From: Phoronis australis
Lineage: Eukaryota; Phoronida; Phoronidae
DNA length: 35,665 nt
Assembly: GCA_002633005.1 (NCBI GenBank)
Contig: NMRA01000240.1
Location: 576,059-611,723 of the forward strand
Direction: 5' to 3'
Part shown: piece by piece, positions 11,657 through 22,244 of the stretch
How positions within the stretch are numbered: position 1 is the stretch's first letter
Layout: each line of letters opens with the position of its first letter
Notes under the pieces: model-generated
Seen by the model: only the letters and a program-made list of their open reading frames with translations
What the model was told of the DNA's origin: nothing
Database searches by the model: none
Made by a program: the position numbers and the translations under genes

Positions 11657-12283
11657 GCCATCTCAGTAAGGACTTGCTGCAGTGGCGCAGTGAAAATGAG
11701 AGGTCAGTGGAGGTGATAAAATCAAACGAATTTCATGTATTCTGCTAGTATTTCGCAAAATTTCAACTTAACAAAATTAATAATTTACTCCTTAGCGAAA
11801 TCACTAAACGTTATATTTGAATGATAAAATTTTATTTGGTGAACAATTTGTAGAGTGTTCATCTTTGACTTTATATTACTGTACCTTAATGTGTCTCTTT
11901 AAACCTTCATCAGCAGCATGCATGGATGAGAGTTCCTGTATTTTGTTCTGGTTCTAAATGAGTAAGGAGTGACTAACCTGCCTGTTTAGTGTTTTATTCT
12001 CAGTCATCCAGTTACAAATGACATAAGAATTCGGTGCAATCGGAATTTAGCTCCAGAAAATACCACAGCAATATTATCATTCCAAGCACAGGTTATGATT
12101 GGTAACAATAGATTATTCATTGAATGACAGTAAACACAAACTACATTTTAACTAGCTTAAAAGTGTTAAATGGTACGCAACATGAAAGCATACTTTGCAA
12201 ACTCTTGAGATTCCAATTTCTCTTCAAAAACAAATTTGCTGGAAAAAAATTGAGCCAATGAAATGTTGTCATTTCTGTTGTAG

Positions 12284-12538
12284 ATTTTGAATGCAACATG
12301 GTGGCAGTCAGTGGTAAAACATTGGAGAAGAAAACTGTCCTCACCAACCATGCCAGCACATCTTATGTGGATTGTGGGCTTATGTGCAGAAACAGATCTG
12401 AGTGCAATGCTGTGACATTTACACCTAGCCAGAATAACCTGGGATCTTGTGAATTGTATAAAAACCTTGCACCATTAACAGAGAAAAAAGGAAGCACAAC
12501 ATTTGTCAAGTCCTGCCCAGGAGAGATTGGAGAATCAG
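12284..12538 (+). CDS. Exon: PAN/apple-like domain
   Basis: Phase 1 at both ends (AG at 12282-12283, GT at 12539); 85 codons. The cysteine pattern FEC ... VDCGLMC ... SEC ... SCELY ... KSC, with an AVTF strand after the central cysteines, fits the PAN/apple fold, a small protein- or carbohydrate-binding module. Its place between CUB 1 and CUB 2 is supported by frame continuity. A divergent apple-like module is the most likely reading. Confidence 0.75.
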
Positions 12539-12678
12539 GTGAGCTCACTTAGTAGAGAACACAACACAGAAAATATTGCTTTTGTCAAAAATGTCATTTA
12601 TAGATTCTGTGGATGTGTGATGTGGTACTTTTTATGGTAAACTTTCAAAAAAGTCAGTTGACATGAACTGAAAGATCA

Positions 12679-12790
12679 GGTCATCTCTGTCTGGTCATCT
12701 CTGTCTGGTGTTCTCTGTCTGGTCACCTTTGTGTGGTCATCTCTGTTAGGTCATCTCTGCCAGGTCATCTCTGTCAGGTCACCTCTGTCT
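12679..12790. repeat. 14-bp tandem repeat, eight copies
   Basis: The unit ggtcatctctgtct is repeated eight times with scattered substitutions in the intron after the PAN exon. Confidence 0.9.
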
Positions 12791-12819
12791 GGGCATCTGG
12801 TGTTTTCTGCTGCATCTCT

Positions 12820-13340
12820 TAAACCCCTTACAGGATTTGGCAGATGTGTTACCATGAAGTTGATGATGGATGACTATGGGTTTCGGACTGATCTGACTAG
12901 AACACCTTTTATTATTTTGAAAAATAGCAGCTGCGTTCCTGATGAGAAGACTGTTGATGTTGATTTTGGGACAGGTTTGAGTACTGATGCGCCTCAGTAG
13001 TGGCAGTTTGACTACTGTGGCTCCTCAGTAGTGGCAGGTTCATTTTTGTACATCTGCAGTTATCTTTTACCTTTTGCAGGATTTTTGTGAAATTCATTTG
13101 GACAGATCTGACTGCTGCTGTGATGCCAAGTGGCTATCTCATATTTTAACTTTAGCCTCTGTATCGTGGGTGTTTCTGGACAGATGTTTATGAAATTTGA
13201 CAAATAAGCTTCTATTACAGAAATGACAATACCTTCCCATTTTTGGATGGACCTGGCGTACTCTGTGCTATTTGATCTAGTGGCCATTTTTATGTTTAAA
13301 TGCCACCCCTGGAAGCATATGTTTGCTGTGCAGCTGTGGG
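12820..13340. repeat. Dispersed intronic repeat, copy 1
   Basis: Contains tgcgttcctgatgagaagac, gcgcctcagtagtggcagtt, gatgtttatgaaatttgaca and ccttcccattttt blocks. Variants of these recur near 20300-20580, 21020-21130 and 22350-22550, which points to one interspersed family. No coding capacity or element ends were identified. Confidence 0.55.
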
Positions 13341-13784
13341 AGCATTCTTATGCTTTGCGTTGCCCTTTTTTTTTAAAACTTGCTGAAAATGATACAGGCA
13401 GGTGCTTTTTTCCTTAAATGGTGAATTGCAGGTTTCCAGGCTCAGACCAGAACCAGCTAATGCAATTTTCTTTGACCTTGTCAGAAGCTGATCGTGGGTT
13501 TAGTTGTGATTGAGTATGGATCAAGAGAGAAAGATTAAATCCAACAATTAATTTGTTATGATAATCACTAATTAAAACAGTGAAACCTGTGGTTAATTAA
13601 GTACACTATATGTGAAGACGAGTAACTACACTAGTGACCTCTGTATGGAAAATTTCAATCAAACGCATGATCTGCTTATCCAAGCTGTAGGTCTTGACAC
13701 TCGTTGGATGACAGTCCTGTTGGTCGATCCTCATACTATTACATCCTGTACTGTGACAGTGTACTTGCCGCTCACAGTTTTTTA

Positions 13785-14055
13785 TTATGCAACAGCAACT
13801 CTGTAGTGTTGCTGTACTCGCAATACACTACACTCTGCAAAGTCCTTCATTATGCAACAGCAACTCTGTAGTGTCGCTGTACTCGCAATACACTACACTC
13901 TGCAAAGTCCTTCATTATGCAACAGCAGCTCTGTAGTGTCGCTGTACTCGCAATACACTACACTCTGCAAAGTCCTTCATTATGCAACAGCAGCTCTGTA
14001 GTGTCGCTGTACTTGCAATACATTACACTCTGCAAAGTCCTTCGTTATGCAACAA
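13785..14055. repeat. 65-bp tandem repeat, four copies plus partial
   Basis: Units start at 13785, 13850, 13915 and 13980, with a partial at 14045. The unit begins ttatgcaacagcaactctgt. The 65-base period is not a multiple of three, so the overlapping open frames are not meaningful. Confidence 0.93.
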
Positions 14056-15161
14056 CACGTGTAGGCAGAATCCGACTACCCACAATTCCTCTTTCTGGTG
14101 ACAGTCCCTTGTGATGCAACATGTGTAGACAGTATCTTAATACCCACAATATAAGTGACAAGCTCTTAGTTAACCTCCTGTTCATTAAACCTTGCCCTTG
14201 CCAAGATCCTCTTTAGAATCCTCTGCGAGATGGCTCTGTTGTACTATTTCTTCAGTACAGTCTGTAGCAAGTTCTTTAGCTTCAACTACCGAAGTCCATC
14301 TGACTATTTTCCAGACTTCTGCCCATATTATAATAATGTACTTTGTTAATGACTGACTAATAAAAACCACATGATCTTATCTAGTCATGTCATTGGCTAT
14401 TACGATCTGATCTCAGAAATTTTTAGTTCGTTGACCCCGGAACCAAAGAGGTAAATTACATCTAAAACAAAATATGTTGATATCAAAAGTACACGTAAAC
14501 AAGTTTGATCCCATGGTTTTAAAAGTACCTTTGCACAAATTTTGGGCAACTTCAATGAAAATGTCTTTACTAATTACTTAATCAATATTTATTATCATGA
14601 CAGTCCTCATCAGTGGCTAATCTTACCTGTTGCTTCTTTCACAAAATTTATGCTTTCGCCACCTGGTTGAATGAAAAAATTGCACCTACTTGACAAGCGT
14701 ATTGGGTGGCATTTTTGTGAAAAGAACTCCGTTTATGACATACTTGGGTATTTGGGATGACGTTCAACGCTATCTGCAGTTCACCTGGATGGAGATTTTA
14801 GGCAGTGTGATTTCACAGCATTTTTTATACAACACATTCTTTACAATCATGAGGTTACACCAAAATGCCACCATTAGAGGGGAGTCATGAGAGAAATGGC
14901 ATTACTTTTTTTCCTTCTCTACCATGCTTTTCTTAATTGCACACCTGGGTCAAGCAATGGTCACCTCACTGCTCTCCCAATTGGCTGAAGAGTTGTATGT
15001 TGAATGTTTACTTTTACAGTATAATCAGCTTGAGGACACTAAAAGTTGCCAGACCCATGTGATCAGTGGACCGTGTTAATAGAATCAAGATCTTGATTCT
15101 TGGTCTTAGTTCAGCAATTATAGTCTGAATTTCTTTTGAAACTTTCTCAATCTTATTTCAG

Positions 15162-15307
15162 ATAAGCCCCCACTAAATCCTATCATTGAACTGACTGCCA
15201 CAATCTCAGAGATGTCATTGACAAGTCCCTTATTTCCCGTCGGTGTTCCAAACATGGTCATGAGTTGGCTTATTAAGGGTATACCTACACAGGTCATAAC
15301 ACTCAAT
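15162..15307 (+). CDS. Exon: CUB domain 2, first half
   Basis: Phase 1 to phase 0 (AG at 15160-15161, GTAAGT at 15308). The 48 full codons contain LTSPLFPVGVPNMVMSWLI, matching the early strands of a CUB domain but with no cysteine. The last codons (IPTQVITLN) and the donor are the first unit of a 33-bp tandem array running into the intron, so an in-frame downstream donor exists at 15341 that would add 11 residues. Confidence 0.75.
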
Positions 15308-15510
15308 GTAAGTATACCTACACAGGTCATAACACTCAATGTAAGTATACCTACATAGGTCTTAACTCTCAATGTAAATATACCTACACAGGTCATAACA
15401 CTCAGTGTAAGCATACCTACACAGGTCTAAACTCTCAATGTAAGTATACCTACATAGGTCATAACAATCAATTAAGTGTACCTACACAGGTCTTAACACT
15501 CGATGTAAGT
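15281..15510. repeat. 33-bp tandem array spanning an exon end and its splice donor
   Basis: About seven units beginning atacctacacaggtcataac, each ending in a version of the donor (gtaagt, gtaaat or gtaagc). Unit 1 is mostly exon. Unit 2 (15314-15346) is an exact copy that stays in frame. Unit 3 has an in-frame TAG from a c-to-t change. Later units decay. Confidence 0.93.
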
Positions 15511-15658
15511 ACTGACTGATTACTTGTCATTGTATCCCAATAGTGTAGTTATATGTTGAATAATGAACTCATGCTATACAAACTGTTTTAATCATTTGAA
15601 ACTGGGTTGATATGACAAAACTAATTTCTGTTCACGGGCAAATGTTTTGTATTTCTAG

Positions 15659-15854
15659 TTTGTATATTTGGATCTTGGAGATGAGGACACAATTACTATT
15701 CACAATGGTGACGATGCCAAGTCTGATCTACTGACTACACTGGATAAAAACAGTAAACCAACAACAGTCATATCAGCAGCAAAGGATGTTTACATATATC
15801 TGGACATGGCGAAGGAAAAGTATGGGGGAGGATTTCATGCTACTTACAAAGTTG
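15659..15854 (+). CDS. Exon: CUB domain 2, second half
   Basis: Phase 0 to phase 1 (AG at 15657-15658, GTAAGT at 15855). The 65 codons include FVYLDLGDEDTITIHNGDD, the typical CUB acidic/strand motif, and end GGGFHATYKV. The whole of CUB 2 lacks cysteines, so it has no disulfides of its own. Confidence 0.88.
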
Positions 15855-16007
15855 GTAAGTTGATGATCAATCAAAATGCCACCATGAGATTCTACTTGCT
15901 TACTGGTCCTAGTACTCACTACTTCACTAATAACTTTTTGTATGTTTTGTTTTGTTAGTAGATCATACGAGAATGTTCTAAGATGCAATGTCCATTGTAT
16001 TCACCAG

Positions 16008-16183
16008 GCTGTAACCAGGAGTTGGATGATGTCTTGTCTGGAGAAGTCAAGTCGCCTGGATATCCAGACATTAAATATCCAAACTTAGTGTTTTGCACCA
16101 CAAAAATTGCCATCAAGGACGACCAGAATTTCACATTTCAATGTGATGATTTCTCATTAGCCGATGACCTTGATATACTTGCA
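16008..16183 (+). CDS. Exon: CUB domain 3, first half
   Basis: Phase 1 to phase 0 (AG at 16006-16007, GTAAGT at 16184). Encodes GCNQELDDVLSGEVKSPGYP, the classic CUB opening, then FCTTKIAI and FQCDDFSLADDLDILA. The acceptor has a poor pyrimidine tract (ttcaccag), but the frame and the CUB pattern support it. The internal intron lies further into this CUB than in CUB 1 and 2. Confidence 0.88.
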
Positions 16184-17210
16184 GTAAGTTTTCTGATGTT
16201 TTTTATTTAGTGTAGTTATTTATGCTTGAACTTGTGTGATGTTATAGCATGTCAAACTGATAATATGTAGGTTATTTTACAGTTAAATATAATGCATTTA
16301 TTTTTGTGCATCTTCTGAAAAAGTTTGTAATTATTAATTGTTTTTTTGTCGCTGTCATCCTGTCTGTCGCCCATTTTTCATTCTGCTGATTTTGATGCTG
16401 CACTTAATCAGTGAAGTGCAGGGATATTGTTGGCACATAAAATGACCAATGACACATTGTGACTGTTGAACTCTGGCCAACAGGCTGGTTGATTTAAAAT
16501 TATGTCGTAATCAGGTCCTATATTGGAGTGAATACTGTGTTTTGCATTCAGGTTCAAAACACTAACTGTGCAGGGCAGCATATTAAAATAAATGACTTTG
16601 TGTTAACCAAAACAACTGGATTTTTTGTGAAAAATATAGATCATAACTGGATTTTTGATTAATATGTTTGTCTAAGTTGAAATGTTGTTACCTTTTAAAC
16701 CAATCGCTAATTTTCAGGTTATGTAGCTGCATTAAAGTGCCACCAAAGAAATCTTATTGATCCTCCAAATTGTCACATAAATTTAAGTCCCTATGGACTA
16801 AATGACCTGTGAAGTGATCCTGGAGATGTGTGATAGTTGTGTTCCCTAAACCCTTATTTTTCAAACAGACTTGTCTACTGATGATCATTTTAGTTTTGGT
16901 AATATGTTCTGTTTCTATTGGTTATTGTCAAAATGTTTGACAGATTTCCTGAAACACGACACATGGGTGTACACCAGTCACTATGCTGGCAGAGTCAACT
17001 ACTGAGGCTCCCATTTTTGTTGTTTGCCATTTGGGAAGTTGCACTGGGTTAACTGGCCTTCTGGTCACAGTGTTGTAGAGATGAAAGCATTGTGTGGAAT
17101 ATATTCCTTATGTGTCATTTGTCATATTCTGTTGTTTTTTGTGTTATCAGATACATTTTGAAAGTGTATGACTGTATAATGACACTGTAATAGCCTTGTT
17201 TACCATTCAG
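16184..17210 (+). other. Intron inside CUB domain 3
   Basis: About 1 kb, phase 0. No exon recognised. From 16951 onward the sequence is nearly the same as 17546 onward, the left arm of a tandem duplication. Confidence 0.7.
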
Positions 17211-17408
17211 GTTTACAACGGTGAGAATCAACAGTCTCCCAAACTACACACAGACAATGGCTTCACTGGTAGTGTTGTACCTGGTCCTCTTCACCTGGGA
17301 CCTGATGCCTTTATTAGATTCAGAGCTGGCTCTACCAGAAACGATAAAGGATTCAAGTGTAAATTCTCTGTTGGTATGTTCATGCAAAACTTTTATTACT
17401 TTTAGCTA
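16951..17408. repeat. Tandem duplication, copy A (intron plus CUB half-exon)
   Basis: 458 bases match 17546-18009 with about 18 substitutions by eye (near 4%) and one 6-base indel. Copy A ends exactly at the ambiguous base at 17409. Confidence 0.93.
17211..17373 (+). CDS. Exon: CUB domain 3, second half, copy A
   Basis: Phase 0 to phase 1 (AG at 17209-17210, GTATGT at 17374). The 54 codons begin VYNGENQQSPKL and end KGFKCKFSV, supplying the fourth CUB cysteine. The protein is identical to that of copy B at 17812. Both cannot be spliced in series: copy A leaves phase 1 and copy B enters in phase 0. Confidence 0.85.
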
Positions 17409-17409
17409 N
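17409..17409. other. Ambiguous base at a duplication junction
   Basis: A single n separates the end of copy A from a 34-bp minisatellite leading into copy B. The only other n in the window (1965) also sits at a repeat border, so these probably mark contig joins or collapsed gaps. Confidence 0.7.
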
Positions 17410-17579
17410 GAAACACGACACATGGGTGTACCCCAGTCACTATGAAACACGACACATGGGTGTACAACAGTCACTATGAAACACGACACATGGGTGTACA
17501 ACAGTCACTATGAAACACGACACATGGGTGTACAACAGTCACTATGAAACACGACACATGGGTGTACACCAGTTACTAT
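17410..17579. repeat. 34-bp tandem repeat, five copies
   Basis: Units start at 17410, 17444, 17478, 17512 and 17546 and begin gaaacacgacacatgggtgt. Copy A of the larger duplication carries a single unit at 16951, so the unit has expanded on the copy B side. Confidence 0.95.
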
Positions 17580-18009
17580 GCAGGCAGAGTCAACTACTGA
17601 GGCTCCCACAGTCATTTTTGTTGTTTGCCTTTTGGGAAGTTGTACTGGGTCAACTGGCCTTCTGGTCACAGTGTTGTAGAGATGAAAGCATTGTGTGGAA
17701 TATATTCCTTATGTGTCATTTTTCATATTCTGTTGTTTTTTGCGCTATCAGATACACTTTGAAAGTGTATGACTTTGTAATGACACTGTAATAACCTTGT
17801 TTACCATTCAGGTTTACAATGGGGAGAATCAGCAGTCTCCCAAACTACACACAGACAATGGCTTCACTGGTAGTGTTGTACCTGGTCCTCTTCACCTGGG
17901 ACCTGATGCCTTTATTAGATTCAGAGCTGGCTCTACCAGAAACGATAAAGGATTCAAGTGTAAATTCTCTGTTGGTATGTGCGTGCAAAACTTTTATTAC
18001 TTTTAGCTA
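17546..18009. repeat. Tandem duplication, copy B (intron plus CUB half-exon)
   Basis: Matches 16951-17408 in full length, including the intron tail after the exon (ttttagcta). The offset is 595 bases at the left end and 601 at the right. Confidence 0.93.
17812..17974 (+). CDS. Exon: CUB domain 3, second half, copy B
   Basis: Same borders, phases and length (163 bases) as copy A, with an identical protein. The three base differences I can see are all synonymous. This copy is followed by the intron leading to the first sushi exon. It is either an alternative exon, an allele placed in tandem by the assembly, or a young duplication. Confidence 0.8.
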
Positions 18010-18199
18010 AGTGCCAATACTTTTTCAATGAGTTTGCTTGCTAACTAAATCATATGTTGTGAAGTTTTGATCCTCAAACAGAACCAAAGTGTCAGATACT
18101 CTTAAGACTACCATTCACACTGTAAGTCAATAAAAGTTCATTCAGATAATGTAGCTGTGCAGGTATTGGTACTGTTAATGTCATTGTATCTGTTTACAG

Positions 18200-18400
18200 A
18201 TTGCCCACCTTTACATCTTAATGAACACACCAATACATCATCAACTGAGTCCAATAAATACATGGCTAGCTTCTCTGTCAGTTGTCTCAGTGGTTATCAA
18301 TTTAACTTGGAGGAATATATGAACAAGTCCTCTGTGAACGTGGTGTGTGAGAAGGATGGCAAATGGAATATTGATTTGAACCGTTTTCCTCGTTGTGTTC
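18200..18400 (+). CDS. Exon: sushi/CCP domain 1
   Basis: Symmetric phase-1 exon, 67 codons. Four cysteines: DCPPL, VSCLSGYQF, VVCEKDGKW and RCV, with the conserved Trp in GKWNI. CCP modules are beta-rich binding units; this starts the first block of four. Confidence 0.93.
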
Positions 18401-18575
18401 GTGAGTACTTTTGTTTTTAGTAATACGTGATTTTTGTGACATATTCTTGGTATTTGACATTTTTATGAGCATTTATGCTGTTTATTGTCACAGATATTAG
18501 AAACAAGGTTGAGTTTGAATGAGTCGTATCTATTTGTAGTCATATGTCATTGGCTTCACATTCATTCTGTTTCAG

Positions 18576-18740
18576 CCATACGTTGTGGTCCATTGCCCGT
18601 CATTAAGCATGGGTCACCAGCCAACTTGACCGATCCCAATATTGCAAACTACAAGTGTGATGTAGGCTACTCTCTGTCATCCAATATGTCCATCAAGTGT
18701 CAGTCTAATGGAAAATGGGAACAGCCGCCGACCTGTCTAC
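18576..18740 (+). CDS. Exon: sushi/CCP domain 2
   Basis: Symmetric phase-1 exon, 55 codons. IRCGPLPVIKHG, YKCDVGYSLS, IKCQSNGKW and PTCL give the complete four-cysteine CCP signature. Confidence 0.95.
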
Positions 18741-19073
18741 GTATGTTTCTCAGAGACTCATGTTTAGTTTTTGGATGTGGTCATGCATATGATATTTTAT
18801 CAACATTTGTATCATTTAATTTCTTTTGTTTTATACACAAATTTTGGCTCCTGGAAATGGCTCTGGTAGAATGATTCAACCTAACAGTATTCTTAATAAA
18901 TTCACAGTAAATACTAGACACTTGTGAAATGGCTTCGGTGTTCTGGAAAGTTGAAACTTGTGTGAGTATAGTCATTGTGCATGGTGAACGGAGGCCGTAT
19001 AGTCTGGTAAAGTTTTCAATTGACACACAATTGCTGGTGAATATTCCACCTATTTTCACTTCTTACTTTTCAG

Positions 19074-19250
19074 CTGCCCAGTGTCCAGCACTGGGTGATC
19101 TTGATAATGGTATCAAAAATGTTACTGGCAATGAGACGGTGTTTGGTGCCCAAGTAGAGTTTCAGTGTAACCCGGGTTATGATCTTGTTGGTATACCAAA
19201 GCTACTGTGTACATCCTCTGGATGGTCAGACCCTAAGCCAGACTGTAGAA
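19074..19250 (+). CDS. Exon: sushi/CCP domain 3
   Basis: Symmetric phase-1 exon, 59 codons. QCPALGDLDNG, FQCNPGYDLVG, LLCTSSGWSDPKPDC is a canonical CCP. Confidence 0.95.
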
Positions 19251-19485
19251 GTAAGTAGCCCTGATTGTGAACTTATTGTGGCTTAATAATCTAATGAGTC
19301 TGCGGTATTGAAGCTTTTGAAGCTTAACTAATTTAAAAGTAAATCTAACCTCTTTGTTGTTTGTTTTTTTTTGGAAATTCCATTTGGACTGTCTTGTATT
19401 TTAATGAAATTGTTTGGTTTATTCTTTGTGTAGTGTGTATGGTGCTTTTTATTTGTGTGCTCAGTTTTTTGCTGATTTGTTTTAG

Positions 19486-19659
19486 AGTTGCGATGTGCCA
19501 TGGTGGAAGTTGAAAATGCCGTAGTAAATGCAACTGGAAATTACAGTGAATTTGGTGATGTCATCAGTATCTCATGTAAACATGGTTACCATTTGAATGG
19601 TTCATTTACTGCCACCTGTGAAGCAAACCAGACTTTCACAGCTCTACCTATTTGTGAAG
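19486..19659 (+). CDS. Exon: sushi/CCP domain 4
   Basis: Symmetric phase-1 exon, 58 codons. LRCAMVEVENA, ISCKHGYHLNG, ATCEANQTF and PICE give four CCP cysteines; the usual Trp is replaced in QTF. Confidence 0.92.
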
Positions 19660-20179
19660 GTAAGTTGATGTTGTGAAAGCCATACTCAGTGCTAACTTTC
19701 AGAACTACAATTGAGAGAATATTGGAAGTAATGTTAGGCTGTTGTTGTTGGCCTATTACAGATTGTTTAAGGACCTATCCTGTCTTGAGTTCGTTGATTT
19801 ATTATTTTGACTTTGCTGCTGCATAATGTGGAGCAATGGTATTTTCATAATCTGGTGTCTGGCCAAATATGAAATGCAGAAAGTCCCATGAAACTTGCAG
19901 CATTTTTTACATTATGTAGGATCTTATTGATAAGTCTGTGAATTGAAGTTTTAAATTTATATCAATCTCCCATTAGTTGGGTCATGTGACGTCTTCTCTG
20001 AATCAGTAAAATTTAGCAAAAAAATTCTGAAAGTTACATTCCGCACAGCACTGCAAACCCCCTGGTGGCAACAATGTAAACTTCATTTGACATAGATGTT
20101 CAACATAAAATTTCTAAAATGTTAGTTTTGTAAATAATTCATTTTGTTTTCGTATGCAACTTTTTAAGGAAAATCAGTC

Positions 20180-20580
20180 CTCTTTTAATGTGGCCATATT
20201 GGGAACATCAAGTCCTCATCCCTGTCCATCCATTTGTTGTACACTTCTGTATCTCCAAAACCCCTGTTTGTGTAATTTGTAGCTACGTTCCTTTCATGGA
20301 TGGGATGGCACGAACCAATTTTCAGACTGAGCCGTCTATTGTTGTTCTTCCTGGTGGCAATTTTGTTTCTTTGTGTGTGCCCCTCTCTTCGATCTTTCTT
20401 ACAGACTGATGTTTATGAAATTTGTCAAATAGGTGTCTGTTAGCGAGACGGCACCACCTTCCCATTTTCAGATTGATTTGACATGTTCACCTAGTCACCA
20501 ATTTTACTATTTTGGAGCTGGGCCGATGATGGACAGGTTTGACTGTTGTGGTGCCCTCTAGTGACAGTTTTGCTTTTTTG
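20180..20580. repeat. Dispersed intronic repeat, copy 2
   Basis: Shares gatgtttatgaaatttg, caccttcccatttt and ggacaggtttgactgttgtg / gccctctagtgacagttttg blocks with 12820-13340. A further fragment with gtgcgttcctgttgagagaa occurs near 21022. Confidence 0.55.
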
Positions 20581-20765
20581 CCCGACTTGATTTCTGCCAA
20601 GTATGATCTCTATAAATTACGTAATGTGCTTTAATTGAGAACGGTTCAGCTAATATGTAAATTTTGGCTCAAAGTCGACTACTGTGGACTGTAGTCCCCC
20701 AGTGGCACTTCTATTCTTGTTTTCATTAAAATTTGTCTTGTTACACACTCGCATGCACGCGTGCG

Positions 20766-20766
20766 T

Positions 20767-20828
<62 letters not shown>
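20766..20828. repeat. (CA)n microsatellite
   Basis: About 30 uninterrupted CA/AC units following a cgcgtgcgtgcac stretch. The minus-strand poly(Val-Cys) frame here is a product of the repeat. Confidence 0.98.
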
Positions 20829-20830
<2 letters not shown>

Positions 20831-21794
20831 ATGTCTAGTGTGTAAAGTTACTTGATGAAATCAGATTTGACTTGTTATCATGTAAACAACAGTACAAGCT
20901 GTTTCAGAAGGACTTGATCTAAATTGTGCCCCTTAGTGTTGTGTATTGTTTTTGTTAATGTCTTTGTTGCCCACTTCCATATCCTTGAAACTGCATGAAG
21001 AGTCATACTGATGGGTGGTAGGTGCGTTCCTGTTGAGAGAAGCATTTGTTGATCTGCCTCGCGCTGCCCCCCTCACCAGATGCTATTCTAAGTTTACTAG
21101 CATTGTTCCTTTTAGTGGCAACGTTAAAATGATTATCATCCCTTGTTGTGTTCTTGTTTGATAGCCCCTCTTGCAACAGTGATACATGTTGAAAATCATT
21201 CTAACAGCATAAAAAGAATGGTTCGTATAGCATTGCATCTGAAAGTTTCTTATGAATCTGATCAGCTATTTTTAAGTTATGGTGTTCCAAAGTCTTCCAA
21301 ATTTCAGAACATTGGCTGATTAAAAGTATATACTTTCTGAAGGCCTGTACAACTTCATTTTCAGTGTTATGTCAAAATGTCATGAATGAGGTTACATGAT
21401 CAAGTCTTTTTTAGTAAAATTCAGCAAAAAGAGGACAACAAAGAGTATCAATAACACTAATCAAATTTAATTTTGTATAAATAATCAAAATAAAATCTCA
21501 AAAACAACATCGTTCACAATTAATGGAACTTTTTAATGTTTTCATTAAAAGCATAAAAGTCCTGCTTTTGATAGCGCCTGATACAGAAGTGAAACATTTT
21601 TAAAACTATAATCCCTATGAGGATTTTTGAGATCATTACGTAAAGCATTTTAATTTAAGATATGATGTTGTGAACATAGCTTAATTTGGAGATTTCTCTA
21701 GTGTCCTACATAACACTAACACCTAATTACCTTGTTCTTATGAGTGCTTCTGTTGCTCTTGTGTTGCCTTTCATTGTTTCCTTGTATTTTGTAG

Positions 21795-21908
21795 ATGTCA
21801 ATGAATGCTTGAATGACAGTACTTGTGACCAACACTGCAAAAACTCTGATGGTAGCTTCCAGTGTTCATGTGACCCTGGATATAATCTAAATGGGACAAA
21901 CTGTATTG
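21795..21908 (+). CDS. Exon: calcium-binding EGF domain 1
   Basis: Symmetric phase-1 exon, 38 codons. DVNECLNDSTCDQHC followed by CKNSDGSFQCSC and NCI: six cysteines, the D-V-N-E calcium-binding start, and the C-x-N-x4-F-x-C motif for Asn hydroxylation. Confidence 0.95.
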
Positions 21909-22052
21909 GTAAGTGAAGTCTGATAAAGAGACATAAGAATAATCCATGTTATATAAAATCATTCTCTTATGAGGACTTATCAATCTGAATGCCATTTTGT
22001 ATCTCACACTAGTTGAAGTGTGTTGGAGTTAAGTTTCAAACTGTTTTTTCAG

Positions 22053-22244
22053 ACATTAATGAGTGTGAAGGTGAGCACCACTGTGATGAGGTGTGTCACA
22101 ACAGTGCAGGTAGTTACTCCTGTTCCTGTAACTCTACTGGTCATGTTCTCTATGCCTTTGATGGGATGGAGGGGTTCAATGTACCTGATTCTGAGACAGG
22201 TTTACTGCCTGGTGACAAGTATTACATCAACCATACCTGCGTTC
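22053..22244 (+). CDS. Exon: calcium-binding EGF domain 2 with long last loop
   Basis: Symmetric phase-1 exon, 64 codons. It starts DINECEGEHHCDEVC and has C-x-N-x4-Y-x-C (CHNSAGSYSC). The loop between the fifth and sixth cysteines is about 37 residues (including GFNVPDSETGLLPGDKYYIN) rather than the usual short GY segment, then closes with HTCV. Confidence 0.92.

Larger units (their letters stand above)
7836..12283 (+). other. Large intron (CUB 1 to PAN) hosting a LINE
   Basis: A 4.4-kb phase-1 intron. It contains an 18-bp tandem repeat, an antisense 5'-truncated LINE and a 51-bp tandem repeat. No further exon was recognised in 10945-11397 or 11657-12283; the open frame at 11081-11293 has no domain signature. 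Confidence 0.75.
12539..15161 (+). other. Intron (PAN to CUB 2) with several repeats
   Basis: A 2.6-kb phase-1 intron. It holds a 14-bp tandem repeat, a dispersed-repeat copy (about 12820-13340) and a 65-bp tandem repeat. I recognise no exon in it; the open frames at 12731-13000, 13223-13417 and 14690-14890 fall in repeat-like sequence. Confidence 0.65.
19660..21794 (+). other. Intron (CCP 4 to cbEGF 1)
   Basis: A 2.1-kb phase-1 intron. It contains dispersed-repeat sequence and a CA microsatellite. No exon recognised; the frame at 20188-20409 lies in the dispersed repeat. Confidence 0.7.

Noticed and set aside
13917-14114. Plus-strand frame over the 65-bp repeat
   Set aside because: The period is not a multiple of three and the peptide repeats by shifting frames. 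No exon evidence.
20650-20832. Minus-strand frame of alternating Val-Cys
   Set aside because: It is a translation of the CA microsatellite.
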